Part shown: piece by piece, positions 25,638 through 38,638 of the stretch
Numbering within the stretch: the first letter of the stretch is position 1
Layout: the number at the start of each line of letters is the position of its first letter
Assembly (NCBI GenBank): GCA_039707465.1
Contig: CM077644.1
Coordinates: 195,831,962 to 195,895,961 of the forward strand
Origin: Rhabdophis nuchalis
Lineage: Eukaryota; Chordata; Lepidosauria; Squamata; Natricidae
Direction of reading: 5' to 3'
DNA: 64,000 nucleotides
Translations under genes and position numbers: made by a program
Notes under the pieces: generated by a model
Database searches by the model: none
Told to the model about the DNA's origin: nothing
Seen by the model: the letters and a program-made list of their open reading frames with translations, nothing else

Positions 25638-25744
25638 AGAGTGATTGCTGACAATTATGTTGGTCAAGTACTGTGCCTACAGAAAAAAGATTTGTTCCAA
25701 AGGTGGTCAGTGATTTCCTTCCCCAACACATGGGTAAATACAAC

Positions 25745-25880
25745 TGGAAACATCTACCTACCTACCTACCTACCTACCTACGTACCTACCTACCTACCTA
25801 CCTACCTACCTACCTACCTACCTACCTACCTACCTACCTACCTACCTACTCTCTCTCTCTCTATACCTACCTATCTACTG

Positions 25881-25911
<31 letters not shown>

Positions 25912-26180
25912 ATTTCTCTCTCTCTATGCCTCTACCTACTTATCTATCTACACACACTCTTTCTCCCTACTTACCTACCTACTGTATTTCTCTCTCTCTC
26001 CCTATCCCTTTATCTAACTACCTACCTAACTACACATTCTGTTTCCCTACCTACCTACTGTATTTCTCTCTCTCTCTCCCTCCCTCTACCTACCTAAGTA
26101 CTCTCTCTCTCTCCCTCCCTCCCTCCCTCCTATATTTCTCTCTCTCTCCCTTTCTCTCCCTCTATCTACCTACCTACTTT
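25745..26180. repeat. (CTAC)n and CTAC/CT higher-order satellite
   Basis: About 25 CTAC units (25748-25850) followed by ctctctct-tatacctacctatctactgtattt-type units. Same organisation as at 5030-5500 and 43650-44330. Confidence 0.95.
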
Positions 26181-26659
26181 TTTTTTAAAAAAAAAGCCTC
26201 TTCAAAACCTGGGTGCGTCTTATACTCCGGTGCATCTTATACTCCGAAAAATACGGTAAGTGGTCAGAAAAAGTATTTCTTTTTAAAATTGTGTCAAATA
26301 TTTCATAATGAAGAAGTAGGTGGGGTAAACTTGGTTTTTTTGCCCCTGGGTATGGAGCAATAAACAAAAATGAACATGTGTGGTACTGATGTTCCTGCTA
26401 CTACTGTGCTATTGTTACCTAAAACAAGTGGCCTGCTTTTCAATTCCCCTTATTCTCCCACAAATATGCCCCATGCTCATGTAAATACAGTGGATATTTT
26501 GTTAGACTGTTGGCAGTGTGTTTATTGCACAACAATTATATTTGGTAACTCTATCACCACCATTATACTTGCACAGTTTTTTTCAAGTTGGCTTGTGTTA
26601 TTTGACATTTCAGTTAGTCCTTTCTTAATAACTACTGTTCAGTGACTATTCATACTTGT

Positions 26660-26946
26660 AATAGGCTCAACTAGTGATAGATGTTGTAGCATTCTGCAGT
26701 CATGTGGTCATTGATTGTGCCCTTCTTTATCTGGCAAAGTCAATGAGGAAGCTGGTAGCAGGTTGCAAATGGGGACCATGTGAGGTCCTTACTTAACCAT
26801 CAATGGTGGTTAATGATGACAGCTGGGAGTGCCAGAATTGCCATCACTAAGTGGCATTGTCATATGATGTTGCACTTTATAACTACGTTGCTTAGCAACA
26901 GCAATTCCTGTACCAATTGCTGTAGTTAACTGAGGGTTATCTGTAG
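26660..26946. mobile_element. Snake-type short DNA element
   Basis: Contains cactaagtggcattgtc, ttgcttagcaacagcaattcc and a right end gttaactgagggttatctgtag. This matches a squamate element I recall that ends in variants of gtcgaggactacctgta. The left end is not certain. Related pieces occur at 12080-12230 and about 41695-41830. Confidence 0.45.
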
Positions 26947-28810
26947 TTTTCATTTGTATGTTTGCAAAAGAATTGATTGTTCTGTCTAGAAGTTCCTATT
27001 TTGTATCCTGATATATGAGGTATTGAAATTTTCTAAATGTAGTGTATTCTTTCATAGCTAATTCTCTTTCCAAGATAAGCAGTATTTGCTGTGAAGTACT
27101 ATGATCCTGTATACCCCATAGGGCCTACAACTTAAGATTCAGGTTAACCTACAATGACTACACTGATAATATTAATAAGATATTGGTTGAAGTCCTGTGC
27201 TGATAGATCTGCTTCCATCTGCTAAGTTAAGAGAATCATAATCATTTGTAAAAATATTTAACAGCCTCCCAATTAAAGAAATTTGAAGTTATTGTTTACG
27301 TCTAAGGCAATCACTTTATTAAATTTGCATATAGATAAAAGCAGCGTGATGATAAAGCATACTTAATTTGTATAAAGATCACTTTAGAATTTGAAGTATC
27401 TACAATTTTAAAAATTCTGTATCATTTAAGCATGTAAATTAAAAAATTATTACAGTAATATAACAAAAGCTTGTGAAAATCATAAATGTAAAAGCTTCTT
27501 AAGGAAAATAAAAATTGATTTGGCTGGCTAGCTAATTGGCTGAATATTGAAGTTAGCTATTTAAATATGATATAGGTACAGGAAATAGTGATGTCCATAT
27601 ATTATGCCAAGATTAATACATCTTTCAGAGAATGTTTATTATGTGAGAGGAAATGCTTAAAAGACCGTATAAGCTGTATTGAGTTACTGCTTATTTCATA
27701 TGTTTCTTTACTGTTTTCTAAAGTGTAGTGTATTTGGTAGTTGTTAGTATTGATTAATTACACATACCTCTGGCCTATTATTATTGCTTGATTCCCTTGG
27801 GTAGCCTGTATATTTTATAAAACTTGCAGAGTTGCTGGAGCTTGTTAAAGAGTTTCAGTAAAAAAAAATCAGCAGAAAAAAGCACTCAAGGTGCTTAGAC
27901 TCAAGGGTCCTTTGATTAACAGTAGAAAAAGCACAACAGGATGGGTGAGATTGTAAACAAACAAAAACGGCCAACCCCCCCTTTTAAGGCATGCCTTATT
28001 TGGAGGGGAGTGGGGGAGGAGGAAAAAGGGGCAATATAAAATAAAAGAATAACAATAATGCTGAAACAGTCATAGAAAATGAAGACAAAGGGACTATGAG
28101 CTCAGCAAGATGAGTAGCTTTATTGGAGAAATTAATGTGCTTCAGAGTACCACAAATGATTTGACATTTATATATACAGAGACTCGAACAAATGAGATAG
28201 TGAAAAGCCACATTTTATTCAGCAACTGAGTGTTATGGGAAGCAAAGCATAGAGTTTATTGAAAAAGCTTAATTGCCCTATAAAAAACTCTTGCAATAGC
28301 TTCGTAGAACAGTGGAAATAAGGCAGGGATGTTTAGTGTCAAAACCACTATTACTGTAAAGGACTTAAAGCAGAAACCAAACATCTGCCTGAACTTAAAC
28401 AGCTTTCTAAACATTTAAAAATTGGGCTTAATTGTAGCTTAATTAAATAAAATAGTGAAATTATAAAAGAAAAGATGAAAATGATTCACAGTGGGACAGA
28501 TTTAACATTTACAAGAAGACATGAAATATCATCTCTGTGAAAACTTCTACTGAATTACTGTAGAGCTGAAATTAGAAGTAAAGGCAAATATAAACAAGCT
28601 TATAATAGCATACCAACAGACAGTAACAGATCAAAACGAACTAAGATATCATCTATCATCATAGATGATAAAGTATTTTACATAGAAATATTAGTTTAAT
28701 GAAGATCTAAAGGCAAACCCTGCCTTTATACCAAAATATGTGATATAATCCAGAGAACCATTAATTCAGTATTATAGTCTTGGTCAGAACTGAGGACAGT
28801 TTTGCTAACC
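26947..28810. other. TMEM232 intron, no element recognised
   Basis: AT-rich sequence; nothing supported. Confidence 0.5.
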
Positions 28811-29185
28811 TCACTTGGTTGATAAACTAGAAACTAGCAAAAGGTTATTTACAAATGGAAAAGAGCTAGGGGTGACATCAGCAGTATACCAGTATTTGAG
28901 AGGTTGGCACAAAGAAGAGGGCATCAACTTATTTACCAAAGCACCTGTAGGCAACACAAGAAACAATGGATGGAAATTAATCAAGAAGAGAAGCAACCTG
29001 GAACTAAGAGAAACTTTCTAACACTGAGGACAATTAACCAATGCAACAGCTTGCTGTCAGAAGCTGTAGGTGCTTCATCAGTGTACAGTTACTTGTCTGA
29101 AATGGTATAGGGTCTCCTGTTTGAGCAGGAGTTGTTGGACTAAAAGACCTCTAAGGTAAATTCCAGCTCTATTCTGATTGAGTGG
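28811..29185 (+). mobile_element. CR1-type LINE 3' fragment
   Basis: In shifting frames it reads VYQYLRGWHKEEGINLFTK, NNGWKLIKKRSNLELRETF, LTLRTINQCNSLLSEAVG and YLSEMV, then the 3' end ggagttgttggactaaaagacctctaagg. Homologous to 10500-10860. Inactive. Confidence 0.8.
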
Positions 29186-30028
<843 letters not shown>

Positions 30029-30199
30029 TAGAAAAGAATTGTGTTTATCATTGTTCTATCCCAGAAGAGTTGCTCCAAGATCTGCATTGATCCTGTTGCA
30101 GCCAATGCTCTGCAATGTTTCTAAATATGTACTTTAGAATGGTAGGTTGTTTTTTTTTACACATTTTGATTCCTATTTGGTTAATATTTTGTTATATAG

Positions 30200-30419
30200 G
30201 AAAAGAATAACAAGAAAAAGTTGTCATGTTGGCACTGGCAAATTGGATACATATATACAAATATCCTCAGAGAAATCTGTTTGCATGGCATTAATGCAGA
30301 TTTACAAAAAACCGCTTTTCTTGGATTCTGTGACTGCGGAAAGGAACATGATAACGACAAAGAATTAAGAGGAGCAAATTTTTCTGATCTTTTGAACTTC
30401 TGCCTTCCATCCGATGACT
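30200..30419 (+). CDS. TMEM232: TMEM232 internal coding exon
   Basis: A 220-bp exon starting after AG at 30198-30199 and ending at a gtaagt donor (30420). It begins in phase 0, as required by the preceding exon only 195 bp upstream, reads 73 codons and leaves one base (T). The translation runs from EKNNKKK through WQIGYIYTNILREICLHG and DLQKTAFLGFCDCGK to NFCLPSDD. The Tyr-Ile-Tyr-Thr-x-Ile-Leu-x-Glu-Ile-Cys-Leu stretch and the following Leu-x-Lys-Thr-Ala-x-x-Gly-Phe-Cys resemble TMEM232. The Cys-rich GFCDCGK motif is notable, but no metal-binding role is claimed. A frame-shifted open frame over the same bases is a shadow. Confidence 0.9.
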
Positions 30420-31557
30420 GTAAGTACAAAAGTAGTAATTTTCTCCTACATTATGTATGTGTGTGGTTTTACAATGACCACATTATGGCTCATATGCATA
30501 GATTCAATGGTCTACGTGGCCAATTCATTTATGCCAACTGGTTGCTGATATTTTTTTGTAAGTTGCATCCCTTCTTTGTAATTCTGCATTCTATATGTGA
30601 ATGTGTAACAGTTACTATAAAACATACCATTGAAGATTTGAGAGGGGGGGTCCAACAAGAAGATCAGGGATGGGGATAAATCCAAAACTCTTGCTGCCTA
30701 ATTTAGATAACACTGTTGTCATTATATTGCAATTCTGAACTTGTCACTTCAGTTGTTTTTACAAGGCGTGTTTCTCATCACATAGCTCTTGATAACATCA
30801 ACAGATACTCTGTTCTCTAAAATGAATATTAAAATCCTAAACTTATACATATTTCAGTTCAAAGGAATATTCAAATTACTATTCATGCTTCTTTTTATAA
30901 GGGCATGACAACTTGTAATTAATCAGCCACTTCATATTCTGCTTTTGAGAATAATTTCAGAAGTTGAGATGTCATCTTGATGCAATTCACATCGATACTA
31001 CATTCTAAGAACAAATAAATCAAAGAATTTACAAAATTAATCAGGTGAGAATAAGGTTCAATCATCTTCATAACCAGTTTAGGCAATTCTACATCTTATT
31101 ATACAAAGTTAAAATGAACTTAAAAGGTAAATTAAGAGAATTCCAGTTTGCCCTGATATGAGTATGAACCCCCAATCACTTCTTAAAACTAAAAATTTCC
31201 CCTTCTACCCCAGCCCACCAGAAAAGCAATTTCCACCTGTCTTTTTCTACTCTGCTTTAAAAGTGGCATTTTCTGATTTGAATGTCATAAGCAGCCTTGT
31301 CCAGTTCCCTTCTTGTGCTTCATTCCATTGGAGAAAGAGGCTTTCTGGCTTCAGTGCCTTCTCCTCTCCAGCCATTGTCTTACATGGACATTATTTTTAC
31401 AAGTTCACCACTGGGATGGTGAAACTCTTCACTGATGGAACAGAGAAATGGTAGACTTGACTTTTTGTCTTAACCAGGGAATTGCTACTTTTCTTTTTTA
31501 CTGCAAGCGCAAGTGGCAATAAATAATTGGGGGGGGAAATAAGAGTAGTTTATCTTT
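30420..31557. other. TMEM232 intron, no element recognised
   Basis: Begins with donor gtaagt. Nothing else supported before the Sauria SINE. Confidence 0.5.
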
Positions 31558-31797
31558 AAGAGCCCTGGTAGCGCAGTGCAGTAGTGCAGGCTACTTCTGC
31601 CGACTGTGATTGCCAGCGGATTGGCAGTTCAAATCTCACCAGGCTCAAGGTTGACTCAGCCTTCCATCCTTACCAGGTCAGTAAAACGAGGACCCAGATT
31701 GTTGGGGGCAATACGCTGATTCTGTAAGCCATGTAGAGAGGGCTGTAAAGCATTGTGAAGCAGTATATAAGTCTAAATGCTATTGCTATTGTTACCA
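31558..31797 (+). mobile_element. Sauria-type SINE
   Basis: tRNA-like head with box A TAGCGCAGTGCAGTAG at 31569 and box B within GGCAGTTCAAATCTC, then the characteristic body gctcaaggttgactcagccttccatcctt, ggacccagattgttgggggcaat and the end agtatataagtctaaatgctattgctattg. This is a widely distributed squamate SINE and is the best single clue to the lineage. Confidence 0.9.
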
Positions 31798-32630
31798 CCT
31801 TTTTGTCATTTTGTCTTTAATAAAGGTTATTAAAGCTCAAGTTCATAAAAGAAATCTAAGTGCCAATAGAAACATGGCCATGGCAGGAGCCCAAAAACTT
31901 TAAAAACGGTATAGTTTTGTCAAACGTTGAAATTACCTATGCCATATGTAGGCTAAGATCTAGAGGGCAGACATTGTAATGAACCAAGTAAAAAGATAGC
32001 TTTAAATGTTTAGAGAGGGTCTTTGTAGAAAGAAATGTTTTCTGTTTAAAATGTATTTGGTGCATTTTTTCTTTTACCACTAGTGTTTGAGATAATGGGA
32101 GAGGTAAAACACCTGCAGAATTGCTAAATGCATTCTTTTTTCTCAGTGGTTACTCAATTAGCAATGAGCAGGGGGAAATTAGAATATGAAAAGAATCATT
32201 TTTCTTTTCAGCTTGCCTGAATATCTAATGAGTTCCCCTTTTCTTCTGTTCTTTTTAAAGAGCTTTTGTTGCAGAACTTTTAATACCACCTTCTACCCTC
32301 TGCATATTCACTTGCTGCGTTGTCAGGGACATATTTCTTTCAATATATTTAAAGAAACAGTTTTGATAGCTGCCATGAGGTCATACAAAGCAGAACTGAA
32401 GACAGCCTTGTGATGCTGTTGGGAACTTGGATGAGTAGTTTTGTAACAGATTTCTTTCAAAATGTCTAGACATGTTTATTAGATTACAGTCCACTTTTTA
32501 TGACAGTCCTAGCATATTGCCATCTGCTTGTCTTTGTGTATCTCTGTGTGAATGCAATAACAATATGACACTTGGATATTCTGTGTTCTCTTTTCTCTCT
32601 TCTTTTAAAAATTTTGTAATAAATTATCAG
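31798..32630. other. TMEM232 intron before the micro-exon
   Basis: Nothing recognisable except the acceptor region (tctcttcttttaaaaattttgtaataaattatcag). Confidence 0.5.
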
Positions 32631-32684
32631 TGCTTAACTCAACTGGAAAAAAACCAAGTGGCTTACGTATGGTTTGGTGGATCG
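32631..32684 (+). CDS. TMEM232: TMEM232 54-bp micro-exon
   Basis: A very short exon found by phase matching. The acceptor is AG at 32629-32630 and the donor is ATCG/gtaagg at 32685. The preceding exon leaves T and the next begins with AT. Inserting this 54-bp piece gives TTG at its start and GAT at its end, with an unbroken reading frame between: LLNSTGKKPSGLRMVWWID followed by NDPFWVIRYG. Because the length is a multiple of three, skipping it would keep the frame (the junction codon would then read Tyr). The joined VWW-x-D/N-PFW segment leads naturally into the conserved RYG-x-x-YNL region, which supports inclusion. It is too short to have been called from open frames alone. Confidence 0.78.
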
Positions 32685-33005
32685 GTAAGGTCTGCAATTT
32701 ATATTGTTAATTTTAAGGTGAATTGAGTTAACACAATTGTTTTGCATGCTGTAACTTAGCTTTCATAAAATAAAGACATAAGATAAAATAAATTGAAGAT
32801 GTCTGTAAAGGGAGATTTTCTGAGATTCTCATATCTTAGACATAAGTCTTTACTCTGCAACCTCCTAAAAGAAAAAGCAACTGGCCCCAAATAGGATTTT
32901 GAAGGGAGATTAGAGTAGATGGAATAGCTTCTGAAGACCACCATTCATGTTGACCAATCAGTATCTGATGGTTTGATTAAGTACTTGTCAAGTGTTTCTA
33001 TAGTA

Positions 33006-33258
33006 CCCTGTTTCCCTGAAAGTAAGATCTCCCCAGATAATAAGCCAAATTGGGCTTTTGAGTGTATGTGCTAAAATAAGCCATCCCTGAAAATAAGTCC
33101 TCCCCAAAAATATTCCAACTGAGCAGCAGCCATGAGGTAACCACACTCGCCTCCTCCTGCACCTCAAAAATAATAAGACATCCCCGAAAATAAGGCCAAG
33201 TGCTTAATTCGGGGTTCAAAAGAAAATAAGACCCTGTCTTGTTTTCAGGGAAACATGG
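33006..33258. mobile_element. 253-bp TIR element (CCCTGTTTCCCTGAAA family)
   Basis: Left end CCCTGTTTCCCTGAAAGTAA pairs with the right end tcttgttttcagggaaacatgg; both sides are flanked by TA. Internal sub-repeats of the terminal motif (gaaaataagncatccc type) recur four or five times. It is non-coding. It sits in the TMEM232 intron after the micro-exon. Confidence 0.8.
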
Positions 33259-33260
33259 TA

Positions 33261-36003
33261 TCATTTTTTGCATATACCATAGCGGAAGCAGCCTGAGATG
33301 TAGTTTTGGATTGTATACCAAACTTATACATTACCATTTGTTGACTTATTTGATTTATATATTTATCAACTTGTTTCCTTCAATCACAAAGTAGCTCTAG
33401 GTAGCTTATAGAATATGGTTGAAATATTAAATAAAAATGACAAACAGAATCAGCAAAATAATACATGGCACAGAATAGAGGGTATATCTAATGTAAACAT
33501 ATTCTTCACTCTCTACTTGCAGGGAGCAGGACACTTCTCTATCCAAGGGCAATGTTGAAAAACTAGCTTGGTATATTAAATATTTAAATATTTAATATAG
33601 CAGGATATGACCATAAGGATAGCCTTGCTGCATCACACCATAGCCCATCTTAGTCCAGTTGTTTGAAGAGAATACAGGGATGTGTCTCCATTAACACATA
33701 GGAAAGGGACAAGAACTAATCCAAACACATTCAGTATTTTTCTGCCAAGGACAGCGACCTTTATTGTTATAGTTCAAATAAAATAATGAGTACTTCTCTT
33801 TTCAATATATTGAGGTCTTAGCCTAACAATCTTACACATTAATTTACAGAGCTTCTTGCAATTTATTAACTGTTTCGGTACTCCCTCCTGTATCTACTAT
33901 TCACACAATTGATAAACTTCATCACTAGTCCTTCTGTAGACAGTTTAGATTTATTTGCACTTTCGTGCTCTTAGCTTTCTCTGAATTATATATTTTGGAG
34001 ATCCCTTTTCCAACGGCATTGCTTGCTGTCTTCCAGTAGCTTCAGTCTTCTTGCTCTTTAATACAGGTGCAGCACTTCCCGTCCACATAGATAACAATAA
34101 AACTAGGAAAACTCCTTTGCATGACAAATATTCCACTGTAGTTATAAATCTTGAGCTAGAAAGTAGAAATGCAAGTGTGCTAATTAAGTACACTGCCAAT
34201 AATTTTCTAACTTTTCATGCATCTGGCAAATAGACAAAGCCCCAATTTTGGGACACGACCTCAGTCATGGCAGCTCACTTGCCACAATCTTCTATGTATT
34301 TCAAAGTGTTCCCTTTACCTCTAGTCTTGCTTCTGGCAAGTATGATGACCATACTTGCTTCTGGCAAGTATGATTTGATGAAATCATCAAGCACATTCAA
34401 GAGCCAAATTATCTTTTATTTGTTCATTTAATGGAAACTGCAGAATTTTTCAGAAAACTGATATCTGCTACAATACAATGCATGCCCCCCTCCCCATCCA
34501 AGCACTTAGGCAATAATGGAACCTGTTCTACTTGCTAACTATTGATCGCTATCATATTCTATTGCTTTGCAAACTGAAGTCTACACCTGGCCTTAATGAA
34601 TATCTTTTTAAGTACAAAGGTTTATTTCTGATTTTTGAAATGAGGACATTTGGATCTGTCCTATTCACCAGTCTGTGATGAGGCACCCACCATAATTTTT
34701 CATCCAAAAATCATTATGGAATAGTTTCTGGCTCTACTTTCCTGAATTATTTTTTCCCCATTTCTTTGTGTACTATATATGCAAATAGCTGCTTCAGATT
34801 CCCTGCAAAACAACAGTTCAAGTACCTGGTAACTTTATGAGCTTGATCTTATTTTTATTCTTTTTTTCCATAAAAAGTTCACTTATTTGGAATAACCCCT
34901 GACAGATTGGGATTTTTTTTCCCAGTGAGAAGCAAAGAAATTCATTTTAACACCCTTTGTATTTTCCCCCCCAAGCATCTCGCAGCTGCTGGCAGTGGGG
35001 AATCTAGTATTTTATATTTGTTCTTTCAGCTTAAGCAATTAATTAGGAATCTTATTTCCCAGCTATTGTACTGCAATGTTGTTATTATCCCCTGTATTCT
35101 TTTTAAAATATAAACTATTACCTTTTCAGCAAAACATCTGATTAAATACTGTCTGTGCCCTGTGATTAATTCAGTTACTTATTGTTGCTAATAGGTGTGC
35201 TGTGTGGCTAGAACATAGCCATATTTACTCCAAAATGAATCTTACTAAAAGGATTTACAATTTAGGTAAATATGTGCAGCAGGGATGGACAACTGCAGTT
35301 CCAGTAATCCTTAACTATTAGTCATGCTGGCTTGGGCTGATTGGAGCTCTAGTTCAACATTAGTTGGAGAGTCACACTGCTTTTCTCCATGTAAAATTGC
35401 ACGTTTACAGCTTGATACCATGGATTGATTTGCACTTCTTGCTTGCCCTGCATGGGGACTTTCCATTTTGGAAGAGCAGGAGTGAATTTCATCAGCTTTG
35501 GACCAGCCCTAGGCTGTTGGGAAGGGGACTCCCACCTGTGTTTTCTTTCTCTGCATTAAAGTAATGTTTTTTCCCTTTCTGCCTGCCACACTTCATTCTA
35601 TTTTACACAGTTCTCTCAGTTCAATTGACTGGTATATGCTCTGGAGGGCAGTCACTGTAGTCACTGCTCTCTGCCTCCAATGGCCATTTCATGCTGGGAT
35701 GCCTACCCTGAAAGCTGGATCTTTGTTGTGGTATGTGTATGTGACCTGTTTATGTGTGCTTGTGTGTGTTCAGTAGTGGAATAGGGAAATGCTGGCTGTT
35801 TCTTTTAACTGAGTGATATTGACAAGCCTTTTGTCAAGTTTCTCCTTCCAGCCCAAGTGATAGGAAGAACTGTAAAACTGTTTTTGCAACTGGCACTTGC
35901 TCTCTTGGCATGGGTGAGAGGAGAAAAGAAGCAGGGAATCCACAGTTGAGAGCTATGTTAACTATGTTCTGAGCAGAATTTTGTAATCAGAGAGGAGGGA
36001 AGG
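33261..36003. other. TMEM232 intron
   Basis: No supported exon. A 21-bp direct repeat (cttgcttctggcaagtatgat) occurs at 34326 and 34354. A possible MITE lies at 35280-35382. Confidence 0.5.
35280..35382. mobile_element. Possible hAT MITE
   Basis: Contains agggatggacaactgcagttccagtaatccttaa and ggagctctagttcaacattagttggagagtcacactgc, similar to a short hAT element common in amniotes. Termini and target duplication were not resolved. Confidence 0.35.
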
Positions 36004-36011
36004 ATTGAAAT

Positions 36012-36503
36012 CAGGGCTGGGTTCCTGCCAGTTCTAACCTCTTCTATAGAAGAGGTTCCACAATTCTACAGTGCTGTTTAGAACCGGTTCCAGTTCCCTC
36101 CCCCTGCCTGTCCGCACATCATCAAGATGAAGAGCGAGAGGAAGAATTCTGGGAGTTGAAGTCCACAAGTCTTAAAATTATCAAGTTTGAACACCCTGGG
36201 GGTTTTTCTCTAAAGGATTAGGGTGCAAGGGTCTTGTAACTTGACAGCTTTAAGACTTGCGTGCTTCAAATGCCAGAGTTTCTGAGCCAACATTTTGGTT
36301 GCTAAGCAAGAGCATTGTTAAGTGAGTTTCACCACATTTTACAAGTTGGTCATGCCTACCCAGTCACATGACTGCCAAGCCACTCCCACCCAGTCACATG
36401 GCCAGCAAGCCACTCCCACCCGGTCACATGGCCGGCAAGCCACTCCCACAAAGCAGGCCACACCTACAGAAGAGGTTCTAAAACATTTTGAAACCTACCA
36501 CTG
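36012..36503. mobile_element. 492-bp hAT-type element with 30-bp tandem repeats
   Basis: Starts cagggctgggttcctg and ends gaaacctaccactg, flanked by a perfect 8-bp duplication ATTGAAAT (36004-36011 and 36504-36511). It contains part of another hAT-type MITE (about 36140-36203, aattctgggagttgaagtcc) and three 30-bp units (36361-36450). An open frame over the repeats (QATPTRSHG-type) is an artefact. Confidence 0.85.
36361..36450 (+). repeat. 30-bp tandem repeat, three units
   Basis: Units at 36361-36390, 36391-36420 and 36421-36450, each about cagtcacatggccagcaagccactcccacc. Related to sequence at 63395-63425 in the opposite orientation. Confidence 0.95.
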
Positions 36504-36511
36504 ATTGAAAT

Positions 36512-38476
36512 GTAGGAAATATTTTCTTAAACTGGCTTAAATCCCTGTTAGTTTACACACAGGAGACAACTACCTGAAAAGTGTGGTGTAGAAAAGCCCT
36601 TGGTATATTTACTAAAAAATAGGAAAAACAAAAAACGGTGAAGCACATTTCCTGAGCGTGTACCCTGTAAATCATGGGTATGCTCATCTCTGTTGTAAGG
36701 GACAAGCTAACTAAGTCACTTTGCAACTTTCATCCAGCCTAGGCAAAATGATCAGGAGAGAAGTTGATAATTAGTTCCCACTTCTTGTTGCCAAGATGAT
36801 TACATTGATATGTTCATGAAGTCACGGGGAATTGAGCTTAACAAAGGAGGCGCTGCATCTATTTTATAGATACAAAGGACAATTAGCTTAATATACCCTT
36901 TACTTCAGCAGAGGAACAGCCAACATGCAAAAAGATTGGACTTCCTTCCTTCCTTTCCTGTTGTATTGAATAGGAGACGAGGTGATTTTTTTTTGCACAG
37001 GCCAACAGAAGTAATAATCACTGATTAGCTTGACCCTGCTTCTGAAAGGATAGAGAATGAAAGTATGAAAAGCTCTTAATTGCTGGATGATTATCTAGAA
37101 TTCTTGCAATAGAAACCAAGGGAGGCAAACAATTTCTAAAAATCTTAGCATCGTTCTTCAAATACGCATTATGTTAAAGAAGAGAATGATTAATTCATGC
37201 TACCTCAAGGCATGAAAATAGCTACTAGTTATGGAGACTTAGAAGAATAATGAAAATTGAATGGTGGACAGAACTGTTTGTGGCTGTAAATCATTATGGG
37301 ACTTTCAGACACTGCCATAGTATTTAAAGGAAACATTCTTGTGTCTCCACATTCTATTTATGGGTTTCACTATGACATTTGGTTGATAAGATTGGGCAAA
37401 AAACTGCAGAAAACTCTGCACAAAACTCTGGGTTTTCATAGAGTCTGGCTCCCAATGGCAGACTAGTGCTCTACGCACTTAGAAATCTTGGTGCCCCTCC
37501 TTTGTACATACTGTACAAATCTTCATTGTTTTTTTTCCCCTTTCTCAACTTTGTGGTGCCTCCTTTGGGCTTGGTGTCCTAATCACATGCTTAGTCTGCT
37601 TAATGGTTAATACACCACTGCTGGCTCCCCTTTCATCTCCATTATTTAGTACCTTTTCAGCTATTTGTGGGAAAAGGGGCTCACCTTTTTGTCCTCCTGA
37701 TGTAGGAAGGGATGGAGGGGGGGTGTCTCCTTGATTCAGCCCCTGTAGCTCACTGAATTGCTTTCTTAATGGCAACAGCAGTGTGAATCTTGCCTTTATC
37801 CAGGACAACAGTGAGCAAAGAAGCAAAACCACTCAGTGCATGAAGACAGCACAACCGCAGTTGCACTGCAGAAACAAGTCAAATGTTCACTGAAGGCTAT
37901 GCTCCATCTAGCTATTAAACAAATCAATCTTTTCCTTGTACAAAGCATTGTCGCTGCTTGCGACAGCAACAACTAGCATTGCCCTTCTGTAAGGCAGCAA
38001 TCTGCTGGTCTCTTCAACAAAGAGAAAGTGTGACAAAGTGGTTCGGTGGAGGGAGGCTGCTGTTTGCCTCTGCTCCATTTTGACGATGGGAGGAAAGCAC
38101 ATTGGTGAGGCTACAGAAAGAGCCCAATGTCAGAAGTGCGGGGGAAAAATAACCATCACTTTCATATGAAGCATTTTTAACGTTGATGAGGCACTGCTTG
38201 CTGACATTCAGCTGGAAATGGAATTAAAATAACAGAATGTTGTGTCTGTTGAGGACTAATCAATTTATGACAGCATACGCTTTTGTGGACTATAGAGCTC
38301 TGTAATGAATTTGTGATAATTTTTAAAATGCCACATGACTCTTGGCTACTTTTACTGCAACAGATTAATGAAGTTAACTCTTTGTATATTAGATATGTAG
38401 TGCTGGCTTCATACAGAACATTTAGAAAAGTTCCATTCAGCAAAGCTCATTGAATGAGCAAGGTATTTAGATCAAT
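36512..38476. other. TMEM232 intron, no element recognised
   Basis: AT-rich, with a few short open frames on the minus strand (for example 37545-37832) lacking recognisable domains. Confidence 0.5.
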
Positions 38477-38484
38477 GCTTACAC

Positions 38485-38630
38485 TAGTGCTTCTCAACCT
38501 TGGCTAATTTAAGAGGTGTGGATTGCAACTCCCAGAATTCCCCAGCCAATAGATCATGAGGCTGGGGGATTCTGGGAGTTGACATTCACACGTCTTAAAT
38601 TAATGAAGGTTGAAAAACCTTGAAAAACTG
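38485..38630. mobile_element. 146-bp palindromic hAT MITE
   Basis: Left arm tagtgcttctcaaccttggctaatttaaga pairs imperfectly with the right arm tcttaaattaatgaaggttgaaaaac; the centre has cagaattccccagcc/ggctgggggattctg as a second inverted pair. Flanked by a perfect 8-bp duplication GCTTACAC (38477-38484 and 38631-38638). Confidence 0.85.
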
Positions 38631-38638
38631 GCTTACAC

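Larger units (their letters stand above)
23876..26256. mobile_element. TIR DNA element, long copy interrupted by a LINE
   Basis: A 2381-bp copy with terminus CCGTATTTTTCAGAGTATAA on the left and its counterpart (ttatactccgaaaaatacgg) on the right, flanked by TA. It shares the GC-rich left modules and the right-hand CTAC/CT satellite with the copy at 3222-5578. A 1.28-kb L2-like LINE (24357-25637) is inserted in it, so the LINE is younger. Without the LINE the element is about 1.1 kb. No transposase was found. Confidence 0.8.

Noticed and set aside
25530..26363. 277-codon open frame with Tyr-Leu-Pro-Thr repeats
   Set aside because: Satellite translation spanning a LINE tail and a transposon end.
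30221..30679. 152-codon frame including the 30.2-kb exon
   Set aside because: The first part is the real exon, but the frame runs through the donor at 30420 into intron.
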